This document shows, one piece after another, positions 6,990-12,792 of a stretch of DNA of 12,792 nucleotides (the stretch's first letter is position 1; every line of letters starts with the position of its first letter). The DNA comes from DATGMP01 sp035293565. GTDB taxonomy: Bacteria; Pseudomonadota; Alphaproteobacteria; BOG-932; Roseiterribacteraceae. The notes below the pieces were generated by a model. The model made no database searches. It saw nothing but the letters and a program-made list of their open reading frames with translations, and was not told the origin of the DNA. The stretch lies in contig DATGMP010000043.1 in assembly GCA_035293565.1 (NCBI GenBank), positions 1 through 12,792 on the forward strand, written 5' to 3'. The translations under genes and the position numbers were made by a program.

Positions 6990-9287
6990 ATGAATCCGAG
7001 ATTCGGCCTGCGCCTTGCGGGCGCCATGGTTTGCCTGCTCGGCCTCATTTCGCTGTCGTCCACGGCGGCGGAGGATCAGACGAGCGTGCCTTCGAGTTCT
7101 CCCCCACCCTGGCAGCAGGCACCGAAGGCACCGGCCGGCGCGCCCAACATCGTGCTCGTCCTACTCGACGATGTCGGCTTCGCAGCGAGCAGCAGTTTCG
7201 GCGGACCGGCAGATACACCGTTCCTCGATCGCCTCGCCGCGCAAGGGTTGCGCTACATCGATTTCAACAACACCGCGCTTTGCTCGCCGACGCGGGCCGC
7301 ATTGCTGTCCGGGCGCAACCATCACAAGGTCGGTTTCGGTACGGTCTCCGAAATCAACAATCCGTATCCCGGATACAACAGCTTCTGGCCGAAGAGCGTC
7401 GTGTCGCTGCCGGAAATGCTTCGGCGCAACGGCTACAGCACCGCAGCCTTCGGCAAATGGCACAACACCCCACTTTGGGAGGTGAGCCCGGTCGGACCAT
7501 TCGATCGGTGGCCGACCGGCCTTGGGTTCGAATATTTCTATGGATTCATGCAGGGCGAGGCGAGCCAATGGGAGCCCCCGCTTTACCGCAACACGACGGC
7601 TGTCGATCCGGGAATGACGCCCAAGGACGGCTACTATCTCACGACGGATCTGGTGGACGACGCGGTACGCTGGGTCCAGACGCACGATTCGATTGCGCCG
7701 CAGAAGCCGTATTTCCTGTATTTCGCGACGGGAGCAACGCACGCGCCGCATCACGTCCCGGCGGATTGGATCGCCAAGTACAAGGGAAAATTCGACGGTG
7801 GCTGGGACAAGCTGAACGCCGAGATCTTCGAACGGCAAAAGAAGCTCGGCGTCATACCGGCCAATACAGTGCGGACGCCGCGTGACCCGAACCTGCCCGC
7901 CTGGGATAGCCTCACGGCAGATCAGAAGCGGCTCTATGCGCGCCAGATGGAAGTCTATAGCGCCTACATGGCGGCGACGGACTACCAAATCGGGCGCCTC
8001 GTGGATGCGATCCAGAAAGAGCCGAACGGCCAGAATACGCTGATCCTCTACATCGTGGGCGACAATGGCGCGTCGGTCGAGGGCGGTCCTGACGGCTCGG
8101 ACGAAAACATGGCGACCTATGCCGGAATCCCCGACGACGTGCAGAAGCAACTGTCGCGGAGCGATCACTTGGGAGGCCCGGATCTCGACAATATTCTCGA
8201 CAAGGAATGGGCTTTCGCTCTGAACACGCCGTTCAAGGGCGCCAAGGGCGACGCAAGCCACTTTGGAGGAACCCGCTCGCCCCTGATCGTGGCTTGGCCC
8301 GCCAAGATCAAGGATGCCGGCGCCATTCGCCCCCAGTTCGCTCACGTGAACGACATCGCGCCGACGATCTATGACCTCATCGGCATCAGCTTGCCGAAAG
8401 ATGTCGACGGTGTTCAGCAGGCGCCGCTTGATGGCGTCAGTTTCGCGCCGACGCTTTTCGATCCCCGTGCGCCGTCAGAGCACCATGTCCAATATTTTGA
8501 GATGTTCGGCAATCGCGCGATCTACAAGGATGGCTGGGTTGCCGCAGCACCGCACGGATCGATCTTTGCCGGCCTCAACCGGAGCACCGATTTCGCGCAC
8601 GATGCCTGGGAGCTTTACCATGTCGACGATGATTTCAGCGAAGCGAAGGATGTGGCGTCCAAATATCCTGACAAGCTGAAAGAGCTGGAGCTCTTGTTCG
8701 ATGGCGAGGCGCGCCGGAATCAAGTCTATCCGCTGTCGCTGGCGGACATTGGCGGACTGTTTCCGGGCAGCTCTCGGCCTTATTTTGCCAACGACAGAAC
8801 CGAGTTCGTTTTTCATGGCGGCCTTCCGCGGATTCCGACGAACCAGCTGCCCTCATTCGCGCGCAGCCATCGCATAACGGCGTCGCTCGAGATTCCCGTC
8901 GGCGGAGCGTCGGGCGTGATCATGGCCGACGGCGGACGATATGGTGGGTTCTCGCTATATGCGAAGGAGGGGCGGCTCGTGTACGAGCAGAATTTCTTCG
9001 GCGATGAGCGCTCGATCATCACGTCCACCATGCCATTGCCGTCAGGCAAGGTGGACGTGGCCTTCGAATTTCAGAGGACCAATCAAGCCAAATGGGGCGG
9101 AGGCACAGGCAAGCTCTTCATCAACGGCAAGCCGGCGGGGGAAGGCGAGATCCCGAAGGTCGGCTTTGCATCGGAGATCGACACGTTCGACGTCGGCGCC
9201 GATCGCGGTTCTCCGGTGAGCGCGAGCTATGCGGCCCCGGCCGCGTTCAACGGCAAGGTCGACGAGATCCGGATCGATCTCCAATGA
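6990..9287 (+). CDS. Secreted type I arylsulfatase with C-terminal beta-sandwich-like domain
   Basis: A 765-aa exported sulfatase that would hydrolyse sulfate esters in the periplasm or outside the cell. It has a signal peptide (about residues 1-27). The C-S-P-T-R motif at C98-R102 is the formylglycine site matured by a sulfatase-modifying enzyme encoded elsewhere. Residues matching the Pseudomonas aeruginosa AtsA active site are all present: D60, D61, C98, R102, K156, H158, H251, D358, N359 and K416, so the enzyme should be catalytically competent. The sulfatase fold takes about residues 52-560. A distinct C-terminal domain (about 630-765; HRITASLEIPVGG, LFINGKPAGEGEIPK, FNGKVDEIRIDL) resembles a LamG/concanavalin-like sandwich that might bind substrate. 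This extra domain explains the length over the roughly 530 aa of AtsA. The start ATG follows AGAGGGGAAA. The stop lies 11 nt before the next gene. Substrate unknown. Confidence 0.93.
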   Translation: MNPRFGLRLAGAMVCLLGLISLSSTAAEDQTSVPSSSPPPWQQAPKAPAGAPNIVLVLLDDVGFAASSSFGGPADTPFLDRLAAQGLRYIDFNNTALCSPTRAALLSGRNHHKVGFGTVSEINNPYPGYNSFWPKSVVSLPEMLRRNGYSTAAFGKWHNTPLWEVSPVGPFDRWPTGLGFEYFYGFMQGEASQWEPPLYRNTTAVDPGMTPKDGYYLTTDLVDDAVRWVQTHDSIAPQKPYFLYFATGATHAPHHVPADWIAKYKGKFDGGWDKLNAEIFERQKKLGVIPANTVRTPRDPNLPAWDSLTADQKRLYARQMEVYSAYMAATDYQIGRLVDAIQKEPNGQNTLILYIVGDNGASVEGGPDGSDENMATYAGIPDDVQKQLSRSDHLGGPDLDNILDKEWAFALNTPFKGAKGDASHFGGTRSPLIVAWPAKIKDAGAIRPQFAHVNDIAPTIYDLIGISLPKDVDGVQQAPLDGVSFAPTLFDPRAPSEHHVQYFEMFGNRAIYKDGWVAAAPHGSIFAGLNRSTDFAHDAWELYHVDDDFSEAKDVASKYPDKLKELELLFDGEARRNQVYPLSLADIGGLFPGSSRPYFANDRTEFVFHGGLPRIPTNQLPSFARSHRITASLEIPVGGASGVIMADGGRYGGFSLYAKEGRLVYEQNFFGDERSIITSTMPLPSGKVDVAFEFQRTNQAKWGGGTGKLFINGKPAGEGEIPKVGFASEIDTFDVGADRGSPVSASYAAPAAFNGKVDEIRIDLQ

Positions 9288-9294
9288 GAGGGGA
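9286..9294 (+). promoter_or_regulatory. Ribosome-binding site deciding the start of the DUF1214 gene
   Basis: GAGAGGGGA overlaps the sulfatase stop and lies 4 nt before ATG 9299. An earlier in-frame ATG at 9284, overlapping the stop as ATGA, has no such site and would add residues MRGET before the signal peptide. ATG 9299 is therefore preferred. Confidence 0.5.
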
Positions 9295-9298
9295 AACG

Positions 9299-10588
9299 AT
9301 GCGACGCGTGCTTTTGACCCTGTTCATTGCGGGGATGCTGAATGCGTCCATCGCGGATGCGGCCGACATCCCGCTGCTTGGCACAAGCGATCAAAGAGAG
9401 CTCGACCGGGAAACATTGCGCATCCTCGCCCGAGCGGATCTTCAGGATGGAGTCCGCAAGCTCGAAGCGATGTTTCGAGCCGATCCGATGGCCATAAACG
9501 CCGAAGCCGGAAAGGCAATCGGACAGGACAGCGCCGCGATCGCCTACATGGCGCTGCAATGGGCGGTCGACAGCGACCCGGATCGGCCAAAGCTGATGTG
9601 GATGGGCGACGCTCCGCATCGCTGGTTCGGGATGGACATTCCGTGGGCCTCCTACGGATTCCAGAATCAGGACGATATCTACCGTCAGGTCGCGATCGAT
9701 CCGCACGCCAGGTATGAGATCTCCGGCCGCCGCGCGGGCAATCCGCCGGTGCAAGCCCGGTTCGGACTCTTCAAGTCGGCGATCGACGAAATTCCTGTCG
9801 GCCTTCAAGGCGAGGACATTGTCGCCGAACCCGATGGCAGCTTTACGATCACCATCGATTCCGATCCGGCGAACGGCCGCGCGAACCACATCCAGTCCAC
9901 GCCCGACACGAAGCTCCTGGTCGTGCGCGACGTGCTGTCCGATTGGGCGACTCAAACGCCACCGACTTTTTCCATCCGCAGGCTGGGTGGTCCGGCTCTC
10001 GGGCAACCGCTGGATGACGCCGCGATCGTGACGCGCGCCACCGATCTGGCATCGACGATGGTGCGGGCGTGGCTCGGCACCTACAGCCCGCGAATCTACA
10101 AGCAGCCGCCCAACACGATCGCGCCGCCTTTCGGTCGTGTCGGCGGGTGGGGCTATCTGACGATGGGACGTTTCGCGCTCGGGCCGGATGAGGCGCTGGT
10201 CGTTACGCTCGATCCGGCTACCGCGGCCTACGTCGGTTTCGAACTTGGCGACGCGTGGGCGATTCCGCTCGAATTCGTCCATCATACGTCGAGCCTGGCG
10301 AACGGACAGACGAAGCTCAACCCGGACGGGACGATCACCTATGTCATCGCGGCGCGCGACCCGGGCGTGTTCAACTGGCTGGACGCGGAAGGGCTCTCTG
10401 CCGGAACCCTTGCGATCCGCTGGCAAAAGCTGACGAGCACTGACGGGATCGCGGGCGCCGTCCGTTCGGTACGGCTGGTGAAGCGCGCCGATCTGCAGGC
10501 GACGCGGGGCATGGTTATGGTCATGCCGGCCGAACGGAAAGCGCAGATCGCCGCGCGCGAGGCAAGCTGGAACCGGCGCCTACATTGA
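9299..10588 (+). CDS. Exported DUF1214 domain protein of unknown function
   Basis: A 429-aa protein with a signal peptide (MRRVLLTLFIAGMLNASIADA, cleavage near residue 21), so probably periplasmic. The C-terminal third has the hallmarks of DUF1214: WGYLTMGRFALGPDEALVVT, ATAAYVGFELGDAW, HHTSSLANGQTKLNPDGT, TYVIAARDPGVFNWLD and LAIRWQKL. The N-terminal half (DAPHRWFGMDIPWASYGFQN, then a segment with many Asp and Pro) is the family's less conserved part; a clear DUF1254 domain was not recognised. No enzymatic motif is visible and the biochemical role of the family is not known to me. Its tight spacing (11 nt) after the arylsulfatase makes co-translation likely and suggests a task in handling the sulfated substrate or its product. 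The family call is good; any function is open. Confidence 0.85.
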   Translation: MRRVLLTLFIAGMLNASIADAADIPLLGTSDQRELDRETLRILARADLQDGVRKLEAMFRADPMAINAEAGKAIGQDSAAIAYMALQWAVDSDPDRPKLMWMGDAPHRWFGMDIPWASYGFQNQDDIYRQVAIDPHARYEISGRRAGNPPVQARFGLFKSAIDEIPVGLQGEDIVAEPDGSFTITIDSDPANGRANHIQSTPDTKLLVVRDVLSDWATQTPPTFSIRRLGGPALGQPLDDAAIVTRATDLASTMVRAWLGTYSPRIYKQPPNTIAPPFGRVGGWGYLTMGRFALGPDEALVVTLDPATAAYVGFELGDAWAIPLEFVHHTSSLANGQTKLNPDGTITYVIAARDPGVFNWLDAEGLSAGTLAIRWQKLTSTDGIAGAVRSVRLVKRADLQATRGMVMVMPAERKAQIAAREASWNRRLH

Positions 10589-10612
10589 TCGGCCGAATGA
10601 GGAGAACGCGTG

Positions 10613-11170
10613 ATGAGCAACGCGATAATGCGGCGGCCATATTGGGTCTTGGCGCTCGCCGGGCTGCTGCTCGCCTGCCCGCTGTGGGCGACGGCAGCCG
10701 CGGCGAAGGATTTGCCACTTTCCTATCAGGACCGCGTTGCGATCAAGGAGCTGCTCTACAGATATTGCTACTATATCGACAACCGCATCGGCGACGCCTG
10801 GGCTTCGACCTTCACACCGGATGGGAAGCTCGAATTTCCCGGCACGACGGTGCAGGGGCACGATCAGCTCGTCGCCTTCGGATCACGGCCGGTCGTCGAC
10901 AAGCTTCGAAACCATTTCGTCGGCGACATACTTCTTGTGCAGACGGCGCCGGGTCGCGTGCATGAGCGGTCGATGGTGATTACGAGCCTGCGCGACCCGA
11001 AGGGCGACGCGCCGGCGACTTTCGAGGGCATCGGCGTCTATGACGATCAGATTATCAAGACTCCGGCCGGCTGGCGCTTTCTTTCACGGCGCGCCGGCTG
11101 GACCATGCCCGTATCCCCGGACTTCCTTCCTCAGCCGAGCCAGGAGCTTGAGACATCGCGGCACCGCTAA
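10613..11170 (+). CDS. Exported SnoaL-like (NTF2-fold) protein
   Basis: A 185-aa protein with a signal peptide (about residues 1-31, PLWATAAAA before the mature KDLPLSYQDR). The mature part looks like the SnoaL_4/NTF2-like fold: KELLYRYCYYIDNRIGDAW, FTPDGKLEFPG, a GHDQLVAF helix, RNHFVGDILLVQ and the strands ending GWRFLSRRAGW. NTF2-like proteins include dehydratases, isomerases, small ring-oxygenase subunits and binding proteins, so the reaction cannot be named. A secreted form is less common than the cytosolic ones. ATG 10613 is chosen over GTG 10610 because AGGAG (10600-10604) is 8 nt upstream of it. It lies 24 nt after the DUF1214 gene and so is probably the last gene of the same transcript as the sulfatase. 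Confidence 0.8.
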   Translation: MSNAIMRRPYWVLALAGLLLACPLWATAAAAKDLPLSYQDRVAIKELLYRYCYYIDNRIGDAWASTFTPDGKLEFPGTTVQGHDQLVAFGSRPVVDKLRNHFVGDILLVQTAPGRVHERSMVITSLRDPKGDAPATFEGIGVYDDQIIKTPAGWRFLSRRAGWTMPVSPDFLPQPSQELETSRHR

Positions 11171-11548
11171 GCTCCGAAGGATGGCCGTCTTCAGCTTTAC
11201 ATGGGCTCAGGGCGCGCAGGCGTGCTCTGTGACAGCAGCGCTGAACGAACGGTCTTACATTGCACAGGCTCGCGACTCAGGCAGCCTGCCTGCTTTCGTG
11301 CCAAGCCAGCCCTTCCGGAGCGCACGGGCGAGTGGCTCCTCCTGGCGAATTCCAGTCGATCAGGAAGGTGGCGCTAAAGGTCTGCAATCGGCTAGAGAGC
11401 GCCCGCCCTTCGCCTGTTTTCCCGAGCATCCCGGGGCCGATCGATCGCCGACCGCAAACGCCGGCAGGATACTTGCGACCACCGCCCGACGGCGTATCCT
11501 CATCGGCGGCGTTAATGCTGCCTCCAACCCCGACAACAGGGTGCCAAG
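11171..11548. other. 378-nt gap with no recognisable gene
   Basis: Frames here are open on both strands, but none resembles a family I know or has a convincing ribosome-binding site. There is no clear terminator after the SnoaL-like gene and no obvious -35/-10 pair for the oxidoreductase. The one distinct feature is a 15-bp palindrome at 11278-11292. The stretch may be decayed sequence or a regulatory leader. Confidence 0.5.
11278..11292. repeat. Perfect 15-bp palindrome (CAGGCAG-C-CTGCCTG)
   Basis: Two 7-base arms flank a single central C in the gap upstream of the molybdopterin oxidoreductase gene. It could be an operator for a dimeric regulator; the single-base centre rules out an unstrained simple hairpin loop. 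No matching copy was noticed elsewhere in the window. Confidence 0.35.
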
Positions 11549-12265
11549 ATGACCCTCTCACGACGTGATGCCATCGGCCTTTCGAGTGCAGCTCTGGCCG
11601 GATTGTCCTTGGCGGCGGCGCGCGTCAGCGCGCAAGGCCAGGGCGAGCCGGCGAATGCCTGGCCCGACCACCTCGTCGAGAAACCCCTGCTCAAAGGGTT
11701 TCCGGCACCCCTGCCGCTCAATGCCGACGGCTCGGCGCCAGAGCATCGGGAAAGCGAAGCCGGGCCGATCGCGGGCCCCCTCATGTGGCGCACGCCGGAC
11801 CGCAAGACGCCCGACATCGAATTCGATTACAAGAAAATCGCGATCAAGGTCGATACGCGCGGGTTGGGGACACTCGCAGGCACGCTTCGCTTCTCGGATT
11901 TGGAAAAACTGCCGCGTGTATCCCACACCTTTCTCTTACAGTGCGGCGCTCCGCAGCCACGCGGCATCGTGAAGTGGACCGGCGTCAAGTTTAATGATTT
12001 TGCGGATATGCTGGGCTTGGTGCCCGGCGCTCATTATTGCCGGCTGGTCGCGTCCGATCGCCACTATGTCGACGAAGCGGTGGCCACGCTGCGCCATCCG
12101 CAAGTGTTGCTCGCGTGGATGATGAACGATCAACCCCTTGCTCCAGAGCACGGAGCGCCGCTTCGCCTTGTCGTTCCCTTCCGCTACGGAAACCGGAGCA
12201 TCAAGGCGATCACCGAGATCGTTTTCGGCACGCCCAGTCTTCCGATGCCGCCCTTGCCGGCTTGA
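11549..12265 (+). CDS. Tat-exported molybdopterin-dependent oxidoreductase (sulfite-oxidase fold)
   Basis: A 238-aa protein with a twin-arginine signal (LSRRDAIGLSSAALAGLSLA, cleavage near A28), so it would be folded with its cofactor and exported to the periplasm. The Mo-cofactor domain (oxidoreductase molybdopterin-binding type) covers about residues 95-232. C132 in FLLQCGAPQPRG is at the position of the Mo-coordinating cysteine. Family-typical stretches follow: VKWTGVKFNDFADMLG, LLAWMMNDQPLAPEHGAPLR, and PFRYGNRSIKAITEI. It lacks a dimerisation domain and a heme domain, so it needs an external electron acceptor; no cytochrome gene is next to it in the window. The family includes sulfite dehydrogenases and the methionine-sulfoxide reductase MsrP. 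Placement after an arylsulfatase invites a sulfur-related role, but the 378-nt gap makes membership of the same operon uncertain. The ribosome-binding site is weak. Confidence 0.85.
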   Translation: MTLSRRDAIGLSSAALAGLSLAAARVSAQGQGEPANAWPDHLVEKPLLKGFPAPLPLNADGSAPEHRESEAGPIAGPLMWRTPDRKTPDIEFDYKKIAIKVDTRGLGTLAGTLRFSDLEKLPRVSHTFLLQCGAPQPRGIVKWTGVKFNDFADMLGLVPGAHYCRLVASDRHYVDEAVATLRHPQVLLAWMMNDQPLAPEHGAPLRLVVPFRYGNRSIKAITEIVFGTPSLPMPPLPA

Positions 12266-12269
12266 ATGG

Positions 12270-12305
12270 TCAACGAGGAGCGGCCGTGCCGTCTCACGTC
12301 GTTGA
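12270..12305 (+). terminator. Compound hairpin after the oxidoreductase gene, possible terminator
   Basis: TCAACGA and TCGTTGA form a 7-bp outer stem around a smaller inner stem-loop (GAG-CGGC-CGT-GCCG-t-CTC). It begins 4 nt after the stop codon. Only three T follow, so termination would be weak if it occurs at all; an mRNA 3'-protecting role is also possible. Confidence 0.4.
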
Positions 12306-12373
12306 TTTCAAGAAGGTGTGAATCGGCGTGGCCTCGTGACCCCACACTTTCGCTACCTACCAGCTGCTTATGA

Positions 12374-12595
12374 CGCCGATTTTGCGTCGAAACCCCACGC
12401 CTATTCACAGATTGGGCGATGCAGGCGTTCCAGGTCGCGACGGAGCATGCATACGGCCGCTTGCCGGCGCCCGACGCCGACGGGAGCTACACGCTCAAGG
12501 CGGCCTACGTGACTTGCGATCCGGACTGCTCGAGTACATCGGCGCAAGGCGGAGTGAGGCTAGCCGCCCCACTCAATCACGCGCTGGCGAGATGA
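12374..12595 (+). pseudogene. Decayed C-terminal fragment resembling an S1/P1-type nuclease
   Basis: In the frame of 12374 the sequence reads about 73 codons to a stop at 12593-12595. It contains LFTDWAMQAFQVATEHAYGRLP, then DADGSYTLKAAYV, then AQGGVRLAAPLNHALAR. These resemble the last part of S1/P1 zinc nucleases (a WA-E-S...A...YG helix and the final GVRLA..LN motif). The stretch between (TCDPDCSST) does not fit, and a neighbouring frame reads LLEYIGARR there, which suggests frameshifts. The N-terminal zinc-binding parts are missing; a stop (TGA) in the same frame precedes 12374. The resemblance is from memory and short, so the identity is tentative, but the piece is too small and broken to be a working gene. 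Confidence 0.45.
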
Positions 12596-12792
12596 TGTCA
12601 TCGTGTGCGAGCAATGGTGACCAAGCCTGACGATCATCCTTCACTGGATGACCTAGACCATCATGTCCGTGTGAGGCGCTAGCCAGTTGAGGTGGCCCGC
12701 CCCGAAGTGTCGACTAAGGCGTGTAGCAACGCTGCGGGGGTTTCTCCGATGGTCGGAGCCTATCCCCAGGCACTGAGCGAGGCGGACCATGA
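12596..12792. other. Unclassified sequence at the window end
   Basis: No coding frame of note. A 6-bp hairpin (CTCCGA-TGG-TCGGAG, 12744-12758) lies here. The last bases are GAGGCGGACC followed by ATG at 12789, which could be the ribosome-binding site and start of a gene continuing beyond the window. Nothing else is recognised. Confidence 0.3.

Noticed and set aside
7161..8345. A 394-codon open frame on the - strand inside the sulfatase gene
   Set aside because: The + strand encodes an arylsulfatase with every active-site residue; the antisense product is Arg-rich and unrecognisable.
9227..10426. A 399-codon open frame on the - strand opposite the DUF1214 gene
   Set aside because: Shadow of a clear exported DUF1214 protein; no family features in the antisense product.
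12596..12792. End of an insertion sequence
   Set aside because: A stretch around 12681-12702 faintly recalls insertion-sequence ends, but no terminal inverted repeat pair or transposase fragment could be shown.
1..12792. CRISPR array, tRNA or rRNA genes
   Set aside because: No regularly spaced direct repeats and no cloverleaf or rRNA-like sequence were seen on either strand.

Overview
The window looks like part of the genome of a high-GC Gram-negative bacterium, most likely an alphaproteobacterium of the sphingomonad or Caulobacterales type. This is inferred from codon use, from the style of the FecI/FecR/TonB-receptor set and from the Trb-type conjugation genes. All recognisable genes are on the + strand and no RNA gene was seen.

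Left edge (1-2189): debris of a P-type conjugation (trb) cluster. The 3' part of trbL is intact to its stop and is translationally coupled to trbF. trbF loses its last codons at about 1858, where a deletion joins it out of frame to the middle of trbG. trbG is itself cut at about 2189. The segment is therefore a broken integrative element or plasmid remnant and should not support mating-pair formation.

Centre (2190-6924): a complete cell-surface signalling cassette begins right after the trbG break. It has a FecI-like ECF sigma factor (TTG start), a FecR-like anti-sigma regulator with a twin-arginine motif before its membrane segment, and a TonB-dependent transducer with an N-terminal STN signalling domain. 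The transducer also carries a C-terminal OmpA-type peptidoglycan-binding domain, which is unusual. The sigma gene and the receptor gene share the same upstream motif (an AT-rich block, then GACGGAAAC, 12 nt, CATC), which looks like the promoter this sigma factor reads.

Right (6990-12265): a run of exported enzymes follows. They are a 765-aa type I arylsulfatase with all ten expected active-site residues and a C-terminal beta-sandwich-like domain, a periplasmic DUF1214 protein, a secreted SnoaL/NTF2-like protein and, after a 378-nt gap, a small Tat-exported molybdopterin (sulfite-oxidase-fold) oxidoreductase. The simplest reading is a self-regulated locus for sensing, importing and desulfating a sulfated ligand, carried as cargo next to a decayed conjugative element. 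The ligand cannot be told from sequence.

Right edge (12266-12792): a probable terminator-like hairpin, then a decayed C-terminal fragment that resembles S1/P1-type nucleases, then about 200 nt with nothing I can classify.
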